Origin: JAMXLO01 sp041487355
GTDB lineage: Bacteria; Pseudomonadota; Alphaproteobacteria; Acetobacterales; Acetobacteraceae
DNA: 64,000 nucleotides
NCBI GenBank assembly: GCA_041487355.1
Contig: JBGPND010000005.1
Span: 1-64,000 of the forward strand
Direction: 5' to 3'
Positions 27,750 through 36,957 of this stretch are shown here, one piece after another. The notes under the pieces were generated by a model, which was given only the letters and a program-made list of their open reading frames with translations, did no database searches and was not told the DNA's origin. The position numbers and the translations under genes are program-made. Each line of letters opens with the position of its first letter. Position 1 is the first letter of the stretch.

Positions 27750-28403
27750 GTGAACGAGGCCAGCTATCCCGCGCCGCTTGCCGGAGTCCTCGGCCGCAGT
27801 CCGACGCCAAGAGCGACGTCCGCAGCCTTCGCGGAGCCGATGGATCCCGTTCCGGCCTCCTGCAATCAGCCGCGTCCCCGCGTCCGCCGCCCGCCGGTGG
27901 AATGCGGCGATCTGCCTTTTGTCATCCGACGTGACGGCGCTTGGCTGTACCGCGGCAGCCTGATCGGCCGCAAGGAGTTGGTGTGCCTGTTCGCCAGCGT
28001 GCTGAAGCGCGAGGCCGACGGCTCCTTCTGGCTGGAAACTCCCGCCGAACGCGGCCGCATCGAAGTGGAGGACGCGCCGTTCATCGCGGTCGAACTCGAC
28101 TGGGCGGGCGACGATCGTCGGCAGACCCTGTCGTTCCGCACCAATGTCGACCAGGTGGTGACGGCGGGAGCCGACCATCCGATCCGCGTGGCGCATGACG
28201 TGCTGACCTGCGAGCCCACGCCCTATATCCTGGTGCGCGACGGCGCAGGCGACCGCGGCATCGAGGCGCGCATCAACCGCGCCGTCTATTACGAGCTGGT
28301 CGCCCTCGCGGTGCCGGAATGGGTTGGCTGCCGGCGCATGCTCGGCGTCTGGAGCTGCGGCAGATTCTTCCCGCTCGGCGAACTGCCTCCCGGCGAAGAG
28401 TGA
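27750..28403 (+). CDS. DUF1285 protein
   Basis: A 217-residue protein of the DUF1285 family: DLPFVIRRDGAWLYRGSLIGRKELVCLFASVL and FWLETPAERGRIEVEDAPF, with TYP-like WVGCRRMLGVWSCGRFFPLG near the end. The fold comprises tandem small beta domains; the function is unknown. GTG start at 27750 has GGAG two to six bases upstream; the longer frame from 27687 is without support. It starts a plus-strand run with a NUDIX gene, DUF6111 and the CCA enzyme, an arrangement conserved in many alphaproteobacteria. Confidence 0.88.
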   Translation: MNEASYPAPLAGVLGRSPTPRATSAAFAEPMDPVPASCNQPRPRVRRPPVECGDLPFVIRRDGAWLYRGSLIGRKELVCLFASVLKREADGSFWLETPAERGRIEVEDAPFIAVELDWAGDDRRQTLSFRTNVDQVVTAGADHPIRVAHDVLTCEPTPYILVRDGAGDRGIEARINRAVYYELVALAVPEWVGCRRMLGVWSCGRFFPLGELPPGEE

Positions 28404-28428
28404 TCGCCACGCACCGGATGAGCCTGCC

Positions 28429-29046
28429 ATGACGGCGGCTGAGCTGCGGGCGCGGCTGGCGGCGATCGCCGGCGAACCGATGACCGGCGGCGTCGCCGAT
28501 GGCAACGATGTGCTGGAGATACTGGATGTGCCGCCGGTGCCGGCGGCGGTCCTGGTGCCGATCATCCTGGGACCGAACCCGGCCGTGCTGCTGACCAAGC
28601 GGAATGTGCATCTGAACAGGCATGGCGGGCAGGTGAGCTTCCCGGGCGGCCGGATCGATGCATCGGATGTCGATGCCGAGGCGGCCGCGCTGCGCGAGGC
28701 CGAAGAGGAGATCGCGCTCGATCCTTCGTGCGTCGAAGTGCTGGGCCGGTTGGCCGACTACGTGACCGGTACCGGCTACCGGATCACCCCCGTGCTCGGT
28801 CTACTGCCGCCAGGTCTGGCATTGCAGCCGTCGCCGCGCGAGGTGGAGGCGGTCTTCGAGCTGCCGATCGGCGTGTTGCTCGATCCCACCGCGCCGCATC
28901 GCCAACGCCATCATGTGCGGGGCCATTGGCGCGAATATTGGGTGTGGCCGCATCCCGACCATTACATCTGGGGCGCGACTGCCGCCATTCTCGTGCATCT
29001 GGCGCAAAAGCTACGAGCTGCGGGGCCGTATGCTTCGGCTGGTTGA
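28429..29046 (+). CDS. NUDIX hydrolase (CoA pyrophosphatase-like)
   Basis: A 205-residue NUDIX protein of the NudL/CoA pyrophosphatase type: preceding motif LLTKRNVHLNRHGGQVSFPGG (R..HL..H.GQ.sFPGG is specific to CoAse members) and the NUDIX box with REAEEEIAL. It probably cleaves CoA or related pyrophosphates to 4'-phosphopantetheine and ADP. ATG at 28429. Its 3' end overlaps the DUF6111 gene by 17 bases. Confidence 0.9.
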   Translation: MTAAELRARLAAIAGEPMTGGVADGNDVLEILDVPPVPAAVLVPIILGPNPAVLLTKRNVHLNRHGGQVSFPGGRIDASDVDAEAAALREAEEEIALDPSCVEVLGRLADYVTGTGYRITPVLGLLPPGLALQPSPREVEAVFELPIGVLLDPTAPHRQRHHVRGHWREYWVWPHPDHYIWGATAAILVHLAQKLRAAGPYASAG

Positions 29047-29275
29047 ATTGTCGCTTTTCCTCGCCCCGTTCGCGATCTTCGCCATCTGGCGTGTGATGGC
29101 CGCGGACGGCGGCCCTTCCGTGCGGATGGTGGTGGCAGCCGCCTGTCTGCTTGCGGTGCTGGCGGGCGTTCTCGTTTGGCTGAGGCAGGACGAGGCGCTG
29201 CCGCCGGGCGCCGCCTATGCGCCGGCCCAGGTGCAGGACGGACAGGTCGTCTCCGGCCACCCGGTGCCGCGATAA
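29030..29275 (+). CDS. DUF6111 small membrane protein
   Basis: An 81-residue protein with two membrane helices (LRLVELSLFLAPFAIFAIWR and MVVAAACLLAVLAGVLVWL) and a Pro-rich tail ending SGHPVPR. This matches the DUF6111 family located between NUDIX and CCA-transferase genes. The ATG at 29030 lies inside the end of the NUDIX gene. Function unknown. Confidence 0.85.
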   Translation: MLRLVELSLFLAPFAIFAIWRVMAADGGPSVRMVVAAACLLAVLAGVLVWLRQDEALPPGAAYAPAQVQDGQVVSGHPVPR

Positions 29276-29289
29276 CCGATGCGCCGGCA

Positions 29290-30480
29290 TTGCGGATCGA
29301 GCCGCCGGCCTTCCTGGCGGAGCCGGCACTGGCCTTGGTGATGGCGGCCGTGCCCGAGGCGAGGGTGGTGGGCGGTGCCGTGCGCGACGCTTTGGCGGGG
29401 CGAGAGATCACCGATATCGACCTGACAACCCCCCGCACGCCCGAGCAGGTGATGCAGGCGCTGCGGGCCGCCGGGATCCGCGCCGTGCCGACCGGGCTCG
29501 ATCATGGCACGGTGACGGCGGTGGCCGGCGGACGCGGCTTCGAGATCACCACGCTGCGGCGCGATGTCGAGACCGACGGCCGCCACGCCCGCGTCGCTTT
29601 CACGGAAGACTGGCGGGCGGACGCGGCCCGGCGCGACTTCACCATCAATGCACTGTCGATGACGCGCGACGGTGCGGTGTTCGACTACTTCGATGGCATT
29701 GCCGATCTGCGCACCGGCTGCCTGCGCTTCGTCGGCGACCCGGCGACGCGCATCGCCGAGGACTATCTGCGCATCCTGCGCTACTTCCGGTTCTTTTCCC
29801 GATATGCCACCGGCCCGGCGGATCCGGCGGCCCTGGCGGCGATCCGCGCCGGGGTGCCGGGGCTCGCGACGCTCTCAGCCGAGCGGGTGTGGAGCGAACT
29901 GGAGCGCATCCTGTCCGCGCCCGACCCGCGCGCCGCGATATCGTTGATGGCCGAGCTGGGTGTCCTGCGTGCGGTGCTGCCGGAAGGTGCCGACCCGGCG
30001 CGTCTGGCGCGTCTGCTCGAGGCGGATGCGCCGGCAGATCCGCTGTTGCGCCTTGCCGCGCTGCTCACCGGCGATCCTGCTGCGTTGGCCGCCCGCCTGC
30101 GGCTGTCGACCGCGGAGCGGGACCGGCTGGCAGCGTTGCGCGCCGGGCCGGTGCCGCAGCCTGGCGACGACGATGCCGCGCTTCGTCGCCTGCTCGCTGA
30201 CGAGGAGACGGCGGTTTTGATCGATCGAAGCTGGCTCGCCGGCGGTGCCGCGCCGGAATGGACCGCCTTGCGCGCGCGGCTGGCTGCGTTGCCTCGCCCG
30301 GTGTTTCCGCTGGAGGGCCGCGACGTTCTGGCGCTGGGCATGGCCGAGGGCCCGCGCGTCGGCACCCTGCTGCGCGAGGTGCGGCGATGGTGGCTGGACG
30401 GTGGCTGCACTGCCACGCCGGACGCGTGCCGTGCCGAACTGGCGCGGCGGCTGGGTGGGCCGCCACTTTCGCAAGAGTGA
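29290..30480 (+). CDS. cca: CCA tRNA nucleotidyltransferase
   Basis: This enzyme adds or repairs the 3' CCA of tRNAs. It has EARVVGGAVRDALAGREITDIDL (nucleotide-binding GG.VRD and catalytic DID), FEITTLRRDVETDGRHARV, ARRDFTINALSM and EDYLRILRYFRFFSRY with the neck motif. The C-terminal domains are helical. The start is uncertain: TTG at 29290 is the first plausible codon before the conserved N-terminus and no good Shine-Dalgarno is seen; the open frame reaches 29176 but over DUF6111. About 396 residues, normal for the class. Confidence 0.92.
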   Translation: MRIEPPAFLAEPALALVMAAVPEARVVGGAVRDALAGREITDIDLTTPRTPEQVMQALRAAGIRAVPTGLDHGTVTAVAGGRGFEITTLRRDVETDGRHARVAFTEDWRADAARRDFTINALSMTRDGAVFDYFDGIADLRTGCLRFVGDPATRIAEDYLRILRYFRFFSRYATGPADPAALAAIRAGVPGLATLSAERVWSELERILSAPDPRAAISLMAELGVLRAVLPEGADPARLARLLEADAPADPLLRLAALLTGDPAALAARLRLSTAERDRLAALRAGPVPQPGDDDAALRRLLADEETAVLIDRSWLAGGAAPEWTALRARLAALPRPVFPLEGRDVLALGMAEGPRVGTLLREVRRWWLDGGCTATPDACRAELARRLGGPPLSQE

Positions 30481-30562
30481 CGCAGGGACCGGATGCGCGT
30501 TGTGGCGGCGTCACGGCGCGGGTAGGTTGCCCGCCCGATGCACCATCAGCCGAGGCAACTGC

Positions 30563-32203
30563 GTGAACGGCACGAAGCACCTGATCATGGGCCTCTGGGC
30601 CCGGCAGCCGTTCCGACCTTTGGAGAAGTTCATCGCGTCCCTGCGCCGCACCGCATTCACCGGGGATGTCTGCCTCTGCGTCGAGGATGTGTCCGCCGAG
30701 ACCGTAGCGCTGCTGCGGGCACATGGCATCATCGTCGAGCGGGCCGGCCCGTCAGCGCAGCCCCGCATGACCGCCCTGTCGAGCCGCTACTTCACCTACC
30801 TGGAATTCCTGACGCGTCACGGCGACGACTATGCAAACGTGATGCTGACCGATCCGGGCGGCACAGTCTTCCAGTCCGACCCGTTCGCCGCGCCACTTCC
30901 CGCCGACATCGTCTATACGCAGGAGCGCTGTCGGCTGGGCGAATCCGCCGCGGACCATGACGCGGTCGTGCAAGCCTATGGCGAGTCGGTGGCGCACAAC
31001 ATGCGTGACTGCATGGTGTCCGGCGCAGGCGCCACCTTCGGCACGACATCGGGCGTGCTGCGATACCTCGTGGCGATGACGCATGAACTGAGCGGCAGGA
31101 CGACGCCGATCACCGGCGCGATCGATCAGGGCGTGCACAACTACGTCGTCCACATGCGTCCTCTGTGCAACGCCTGGCTCGATCAGGGCGCCTCGATCGT
31201 CGCCGCTATGCGCAACGTGCCGGACGCGTCCGTGCAGATATCGGAGCAGGGTGTACTGATCGACGGCAGGCGGGCGCCGGTGCTGCTGCAATGGGACAGC
31301 AACGCGACGACGCGGGAGCATGTCCGGTCCGCGCCGCAATTCCGGCTGGATGAGGCGATGCAGGTCGCCGGCCCGGCTTCCGGCCCAGCCACGCCGGTAG
31401 CGCGAGAAGCGGCAGCCGCAACCGATGCGGTGGTCGCCTATTATCACCGCGAGCGTGACGCGGAATGGCTTCCGCTGTTCCTCGGCAGCCTGCGTTGCGT
31501 CAGCGATTCGGTCGACGTGCATTGCGTCGGTGATTTCGACCAGAGCGAGCAGGCGCTGCTGTCGCAGCATCGCTGCATCGTTCACCGGGCCCCTGTCACC
31601 GATATCGTGATCGCCGAGAACGTCGCGCACTTCTATCTGAGCCAAGTCCTCGACCGGCTGGCAGCCGAGCGTGACCGGGTGCCCGGTCAGGTGCTGGTGC
31701 TCGACAGCATGCGTGCGGTGTTCCCGCGCGATCCGTTCCTGAGCAAGACGATCGGTCTGTCGCTGTTCTGCGAGGGACCGATGCGCATCGGCGAGTCGGG
31801 CTTCAACCTGGAGCGCCTGGCCCACTTCACGACGTCGGACGAACGCCGGCTGCGCTGCCCCATCGTCTCCTCGGCGCTGTCGCGCGGGCCTTTGCCAGTG
31901 GCACGCGAGTTCTATCGGCACCTGCTGGCCGAACTGGTCGGCCGGACGGAACTGCTGAGCACTCACAAGGTGATCCAGGGTGCCTTCAACAAGCTGTGCC
32001 ACGACGGCAATCTTGGCTTCCCGGTCATCACGCACCCGAACGGCGCCGAGGCCTATTTCGACTTCTGGCCCTCCGGCCTCGCCATCGATGTCCGGCACGG
32101 CGTGCGCATCGGCGGGACGGTGCCGGGGATCGTGCTTGGCGCGTACACCGAGACCGAGCTGATGATGAAGCTCCGCATCGATCTCAATCTTCCGACGCAA
32201 TGA
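30563..32203 (+). CDS. Doubled glycosyltransferase-like protein, copy 1
   Basis: A 546-residue protein made of two similar halves (about 1-270 and 290-546), and paralogous over its whole length to the next gene. The N-half reads HLIMGLWARQPFRPLEKFIASL, then GVVFQ-type TVFQSDPFAAPLPADIV, like nucleotide-sugar transferases that place a DxD before V.FQ.DPF; but here the acidic motif is DPGG. The C-half keeps the frame QVLVLDSMRAVFPRDPF, also degenerate, with LGSLRC, LSRGPLPVAREFYRHLL and VIQGAFNKLCH. GTG at 30563. Probably an inactive or altered transferase. The substrate is unknown; a surface sugar is a guess. Confidence 0.7.
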   Translation: MNGTKHLIMGLWARQPFRPLEKFIASLRRTAFTGDVCLCVEDVSAETVALLRAHGIIVERAGPSAQPRMTALSSRYFTYLEFLTRHGDDYANVMLTDPGGTVFQSDPFAAPLPADIVYTQERCRLGESAADHDAVVQAYGESVAHNMRDCMVSGAGATFGTTSGVLRYLVAMTHELSGRTTPITGAIDQGVHNYVVHMRPLCNAWLDQGASIVAAMRNVPDASVQISEQGVLIDGRRAPVLLQWDSNATTREHVRSAPQFRLDEAMQVAGPASGPATPVAREAAAATDAVVAYYHRERDAEWLPLFLGSLRCVSDSVDVHCVGDFDQSEQALLSQHRCIVHRAPVTDIVIAENVAHFYLSQVLDRLAAERDRVPGQVLVLDSMRAVFPRDPFLSKTIGLSLFCEGPMRIGESGFNLERLAHFTTSDERRLRCPIVSSALSRGPLPVAREFYRHLLAELVGRTELLSTHKVIQGAFNKLCHDGNLGFPVITHPNGAEAYFDFWPSGLAIDVRHGVRIGGTVPGIVLGAYTETELMMKLRIDLNLPTQ

Positions 32204-32228
32204 ACCAACGCCGATCCGAGGCGCCTGC

Positions 32229-33878
32229 GTGAGCGGCAAGAAGAATCTGATCATGGGCCTCTGGTCGCGGATGACATTCGATGGACTGGAGAAGTTCATC
32301 GGCTCCCTGCGGCGCACCACGTTCCACGGCGATGTGTGCGTGTTCGTCGACGCGGTAACCGCGGAAACCGTCGACGCCCTGCTGGCGCACGGCATTCTTG
32401 TCGAGCGGGCGGATCGGCTTGCCACACCGCGGATGAACGACCAGTCCAGCCGCTACTTCGACTATCTGGACTTCCTGGCACGCGACGGCGAGGCATATGC
32501 GAGCGTCATGATCTCCGATCTGCGCGACGTCGTCTTCCAGTCCGACCCGTTCGAAAAGCCGTTGCCCGCCGACATCGTCTTTGCCCAGGAGCGCTGTCTG
32601 CTTGGCGAGTCACCGGTCAATCAGAGATGGATGGCAGAAGCCTATGGCGAGGCGGTCGCGCACAACGTGCGCGACTGTCTCGTGTCCTGCTCAGGCACCA
32701 CGTTCGGTACTGTGTCCGGCATGCTGCGCTATCTCGTCGCGATGACGACTGAGCTCGCCGGTTTGGCCAGCCGCGACATCCTGCTGTCCCGTGGCATGGA
32801 TCAAGGCATCCATAACTACGTGATCCGCATGCGCCCGTTGCGGAACGCCTGGTTCGATCCGACTGATTCCCTGGTCGCTACCATGCATTTCGTGCCGGAC
32901 GAGTCGATACAGACCACGCCACGCGGCGTGCTGATCGACGGCAAACTGGTGCCGGTGGTGCACCAATGGGACCGGAAGAAGATAACGCTCGACTACGTCT
33001 GGGCGGCACCGCAGTTCAAGCTGGACGCGGCACAGCGGACGCCGCGGCCCGCACCCCCGGCATCTCCAAGTATGGCTGGACCCCGGACGATGCAGCAGGA
33101 AGACGCAGTGGTGGCATTTTACCATCACCCTCGCGACGCGGACTGGCTCGCACCATTCCTCCGCAGCCTGCGTTGTGCCGGCTACGCGGAAGGCCTGCAC
33201 TGCGTCGGCGCATTCAAACAACACGAGCTGGTGCTGCTGTCGCAATACGGCTGCGTCGCGCATCCGATCGACGCCACCGACCCGTCACTGGATGTCGAGA
33301 ATATTGCGCATCTGTTCCTCAGCCGCGTGCTCGACCAGCTTGCCACGGATGCCGCATCGCGGCCGGATCAGGTGCTGGTGCTGGACACCGTCAGGGCTGG
33401 CTTCCTGCGGGATCCGTTTCAGGCCAAGACGATCGGCCTGTCGGCATTCCATGAGAGTGCCATGCGGATCGGCGACTCCGAGTACAACCTGCATCGCCTC
33501 GCGCAATTCACCGCGCCCCAGGCTGACCTGCTGCAGCGTCCCATCGTCTCGTCCTCCCTGCTGCGCGGCAAGCTGGACATCGTGCGGGCCTGCTATCGCA
33601 AGCTGTTCATCGAGTTCGTCGGACGCGCGGAGCTATTGCGCATCCCCAAGGTGATCCAGGGTGCGATCAACAAGCTGTGCCATGGCGGCGGCCTGGACGT
33701 GCCTGTCATCCTGCACCCCAATGGCGCCGAGGCCTATTTCGAGATCTGGGAGGAGGGCTTGCCCATCACGACGGAACTGCCGATCCGCGTCGCCGGGGCG
33801 GTGCCGTTCGTCGTGCTGAACCCGGTGCGGGAGACCGAGCTGATGCAGGCAGTGCGGGCAAGCCTCGGCATTCAGTAG
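32229..33878 (+). CDS. Doubled glycosyltransferase-like protein, copy 2
   Basis: A 549-residue paralogue of the previous gene, 25 bases downstream. Its N-half retains ISDLRDVVFQSDPF near residue 95, the acidic D..D motif followed by FQ.DPF seen in GT-A-fold transferases; then DIVFAQERCLLGES and CSGTTFGTVSGMLRYLVAM. The C-half repeats the pattern in degraded form (VLDTVRAGFLRDPF) with IGLSAFHESAMRIGDSEYN and KVIQGAINKLCH. So of four half-units in the pair, only this one keeps a canonical motif. GTG start at 32229. No signal peptide or membrane segments, so it would be cytoplasmic. Confidence 0.72.
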   Translation: MSGKKNLIMGLWSRMTFDGLEKFIGSLRRTTFHGDVCVFVDAVTAETVDALLAHGILVERADRLATPRMNDQSSRYFDYLDFLARDGEAYASVMISDLRDVVFQSDPFEKPLPADIVFAQERCLLGESPVNQRWMAEAYGEAVAHNVRDCLVSCSGTTFGTVSGMLRYLVAMTTELAGLASRDILLSRGMDQGIHNYVIRMRPLRNAWFDPTDSLVATMHFVPDESIQTTPRGVLIDGKLVPVVHQWDRKKITLDYVWAAPQFKLDAAQRTPRPAPPASPSMAGPRTMQQEDAVVAFYHHPRDADWLAPFLRSLRCAGYAEGLHCVGAFKQHELVLLSQYGCVAHPIDATDPSLDVENIAHLFLSRVLDQLATDAASRPDQVLVLDTVRAGFLRDPFQAKTIGLSAFHESAMRIGDSEYNLHRLAQFTAPQADLLQRPIVSSSLLRGKLDIVRACYRKLFIEFVGRAELLRIPKVIQGAINKLCHGGGLDVPVILHPNGAEAYFEIWEEGLPITTELPIRVAGAVPFVVLNPVRETELMQAVRASLGIQ

Positions 33879-33918
33879 CACGCTGGCCACCCCACCCCAC
33901 GGCTGATAAACGCCAGTC

Positions 33919-35691
33919 ATGGACGCCACCACGCCCCGCCTCGACCTTATGGCGAAGCGCGACACCACGCGCGTGCTGCTCGGTCGGCTGTGGCGCGAGC
34001 ATGTCCGCCATCACAAGCCCCGCCTGCTGCTGGTGCTCGCGCTGACCGGAATTATGGCCGGCACCACCGCGCTCTATCCCGTGGTGATCGACCACGCCTT
34101 CCAGATGTTCACCGATCGCGACCGGCGCATCCTGTATCAGATTCCGCTGCTGGTCATCGCCGTCACCACGCTCAAGGCCGCGGCGCAGTATTTCCAGAAC
34201 GTCCAGGTGCAGCAGATCGTGCTGCTGGTGATCCGCGAGCTGCAGGGCCGCATGTTCGCCCACCTGGCGCGGGCCGACCTGGCGCAGTTGGAGCGCGAGG
34301 CGCCGGCGCGGCTCGCCGCCCGCTTCACCACCGACGCGACCATCATCCGCGATGCGCTCACCCGCGCGGTGAACGGCATCGCCGATGTCGTCACGGTGAT
34401 CGGGCTGGTCGCCTCCATGCTGTATCTCGACTGGCTGCTCAGTCTGATCGCCGCGGCGCTGTATCCGCTGGCCGCGGTGCCGATCCAGCGCATTGGCAAG
34501 CGCATCCGCCGAGCCTCGGGCGGCATGCAGGAGCGCATGGGCGAGACCGCGGCGATGCTGAACGAGAGCTTCGCCCAGGCCCGGACGGTGCGCGCCTATC
34601 GCCTGGAAGCGGCGGAGACAAGGCGGGCGCAGGACGCCTTCACCGAGCTCTATCGCGCGCTGATGCGCATGACCAAGGGCCGCGCCCGGGTCGATCCGGT
34701 GCTGGAGGTGCTGGGTGGCGCCGCGGTCGCCGCGGTGATCGGCTTCGCCGGCTGGCGCGCCGCCATCAGCTCGCAAACGATCGGCAACTTCACCGGCTTC
34801 GTCGCTGCCCTGCTGATCGCCTCGCGTCCGCTGCGCGCCCTCGGCTCGCTGAATGCCGCGTTGCAGGAGGGGCTGGCCGGCCTGCTGCGCGTGTTCGCCG
34901 TGGTGGACGAGCGGCCGCGTATCGCCGATGCCCCGGATGCGGTGCCCCTGCCGCCCGGACGCGGCCATGTCGCGTTCGACGATGTGCATTTCGTCTACCC
35001 GGACGGCCGCACCGGGCTCGCCGGCCTCAGCTTCGAGGCCAGCCCAGGCACCACCGTCGCACTGGTCGGTCCCTCCGGCGCGGGCAAGTCCACCGCGCTC
35101 GCGCTGGTCCCTCGTCTGCATGACGTGACGGAAGGTGCCGTGCGGATCGACGGCGCCGATCTCCGCCGCGTCACGCTGGCCAGCCTGCGCGATGCCATCG
35201 CCTATGTCGCGCAGGACGCGTTGCTGTTCGATGACACGATCGCCGCGAATATCCGCATGGGTCGCCCAGGCGCCACGGACGGCGAGATCCAGGCCGCCGC
35301 CGAGGCCGCGGCGGCGGCTTCGTTCATCGCGGCGTTGCCCCTCGGCTATGCCACGCGGGTCGGCCCGGGCGGCCAGCGGCTGTCCGGCGGCCAGCGCCAG
35401 CGGGTAGCGCTCGCCCGCGCGCTGCTGCGCAATCCGCGCATCCTGCTGCTCGATGAGGCCACCAGCGCGCTCGACACAGAAAGCGAAGCCGCCGTCCAGG
35501 TCGCGCTCGCCCACCTGCGGCAGGGCCGCACGACGATCGTCATCGCCCACCGGCTTTCCACGGTGCGTGACGCGGACCTGGTCGTGGTCATGAGCGAAGG
35601 CCGGGCGGTGGAGCAGGGCACGCATGCGGTCCTGCTGAGCCAGGACGGCCTGTATGCCAGGCTGGTGCGCAGCCAGGCCCTCGCACGGTAG
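33919..35691 (+). CDS. ABC exporter, MsbA-like (TM-NBD half transporter)
   Basis: A 590-residue half-transporter with six membrane helices in residues 30-330 (e.g. LLLVLALTGIMAGTTALYP, ADVVTVIGLVASMLYLDWLL) and an ATPase domain: Walker A GPSGAGKST near 383, signature LSGGQRQRVALARALL near 488, Walker B ILLLDEATSALD near 509, and the H-loop IAHRLST. It forms homodimers exporting lipids, lipid A or drugs. Downstream of the two transferase-like genes, so it might export a glycan or lipid they build; this is inference. The gap to the HlyD gene is 87 bases. Confidence 0.9.
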   Translation: MDATTPRLDLMAKRDTTRVLLGRLWREHVRHHKPRLLLVLALTGIMAGTTALYPVVIDHAFQMFTDRDRRILYQIPLLVIAVTTLKAAAQYFQNVQVQQIVLLVIRELQGRMFAHLARADLAQLEREAPARLAARFTTDATIIRDALTRAVNGIADVVTVIGLVASMLYLDWLLSLIAAALYPLAAVPIQRIGKRIRRASGGMQERMGETAAMLNESFAQARTVRAYRLEAAETRRAQDAFTELYRALMRMTKGRARVDPVLEVLGGAAVAAVIGFAGWRAAISSQTIGNFTGFVAALLIASRPLRALGSLNAALQEGLAGLLRVFAVVDERPRIADAPDAVPLPPGRGHVAFDDVHFVYPDGRTGLAGLSFEASPGTTVALVGPSGAGKSTALALVPRLHDVTEGAVRIDGADLRRVTLASLRDAIAYVAQDALLFDDTIAANIRMGRPGATDGEIQAAAEAAAAASFIAALPLGYATRVGPGGQRLSGGQRQRVALARALLRNPRILLLDEATSALDTESEAAVQVALAHLRQGRTTIVIAHRLSTVRDADLVVVMSEGRAVEQGTHAVLLSQDGLYARLVRSQALAR

Positions 35692-35778
35692 CGTTCCCGT
35701 AACGTTGCCACGTGCTACTTTCCCGCTTTGCCAGGGGGCCGGCATCGGCCATGCTGACCCCTTGAACGGCTCTTGGGG

Positions 35779-36957
35779 ATGAACGACCACACCACGACGA
35801 CCGGACTGCCTGCTCCCGGGCCGAGCGCCCGGGGGGCGGCACGCACCGACCAACAGGATCGTCTGTCCACGCCCCAGCGCGGTCAGCGGGCTGGTCGGCG
35901 TGCCGCGCAAGCCAAGTGGGTCCTGCTGCTGATCGTGCTGACCGCGGTCGCCGGCGCCACCTTCTATTGGTACGTCACCAGGGACGAAGCCACCACCGAT
36001 GATGCCTATACCGACGGCCACGCCGTCACGGTGGCCCCACAGGTGTCCGGCACTGTGGTCGCGCTGCACGTCAACGACAACCAGCGGGTCAAGGCGGGCG
36101 ACGTGCTGATCGAGATCGATCCTCGCGCCTACGCCGCCGCGCGCGACCAAGCGCAGGGCAGCCTGCAGGTGGCCGAGGCGCAACTGGCCAATGCCCGCAT
36201 CAACCTGGATTGGGCGCGCGTGGACTATCCCGCCAGGCTGGCCGCCGCCCAGGCCCAACTGGCCGGCGCCCGCGCCAACCACTTCAAGGCCGACGCCGAC
36301 GCGCGGCGCCAGCGCGGCCTGCCCAAACAGGCCACCACGCAGCAGGAAATCGACAATGCCAGCGCCGCGCTCCGCTCCGCCGAGGCGCAGGTGGACCAGG
36401 TGCAGGCCGCGGTGCGGCAGGCCGAGCTGGTGCCGCAGTATATCGGCGAGGCCGAAGCCCAGGTGAGACAGCTCGAGGCGCAGGTGGCACTCGCGCGCGC
36501 ACAGCTCGATCAGGCGATGCTGAACCTGTCCTGGACCGGGGTCACCGCTCCGCAGGATGGCTGGATCACGAAGCGCAACGTCGAGCAGGGCAACTACGTG
36601 CAGGCAGGCCAATCGATCTTCTCGATCGTCACGCCCGAGGTCTGGATCACCGCCAACTTCAAGGAATCGCAGCTCGACCGCATGCGCCCGGGCGAGAAGG
36701 TGGATATCAGCGTCGACGCCTACCCGCACCTGAAGCTGACCGGCCATATCGACAGCATCCAGTTGGGCTCGGGCTCGCGCTTCACCGCCTTCCCGCCGGA
36801 GAACGCCACCGGCAACTACGTGAAGATCGTGCAGCGCATCCCGGTCAAGATCGTCATCGACAGCGGCCTGGACCCCAACCTTCCCCTCCCCCTCGGCCTG
36901 TCCGCCGTGCCGACGGTCCATCTCACCCCATCGGCCCGGGCCGATGGTGCGGCATGA
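35779..36957 (+). CDS. emrA: HlyD/EmrA-type membrane fusion protein
   Basis: A 392-residue periplasmic adaptor. One N-terminal membrane helix (WVLLLIVLTAVAGATFYWYV, about 45-65), then a biotinyl-lipoyl-like part (VTVAPQVSGTVVALHVNDNQ), a long coiled-coil hairpin (AQAQLAGARANHFKADADA to AEAQVRQLEAQVALARAQL) and the beta-barrel (GVTAPQDGWITKRNVEQGNY). It links EmrB to an outer-membrane channel. I start at the ATG at 35779; a TTG two codons upstream is possible. Its stop overlaps the emrB start (ATGA). Confidence 0.92.
   Translation: MNDHTTTTGLPAPGPSARGAARTDQQDRLSTPQRGQRAGRRAAQAKWVLLLIVLTAVAGATFYWYVTRDEATTDDAYTDGHAVTVAPQVSGTVVALHVNDNQRVKAGDVLIEIDPRAYAAARDQAQGSLQVAEAQLANARINLDWARVDYPARLAAAQAQLAGARANHFKADADARRQRGLPKQATTQQEIDNASAALRSAEAQVDQVQAAVRQAELVPQYIGEAEAQVRQLEAQVALARAQLDQAMLNLSWTGVTAPQDGWITKRNVEQGNYVQAGQSIFSIVTPEVWITANFKESQLDRMRPGEKVDISVDAYPHLKLTGHIDSIQLGSGSRFTAFPPENATGNYVKIVQRIPVKIVIDSGLDPNLPLPLGLSAVPTVHLTPSARADGAA

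Noticed and set aside
30245..30562. N-terminal extension of the first transferase-like gene
   Set aside because: It lies over the CCA enzyme in another frame; the GTG at 30563 aligns with the start of the paralogue.
33766..36921. 1051-residue minus-strand frame
   Set aside because: Antisense to the ABC exporter and emrA, which have all expected motifs.
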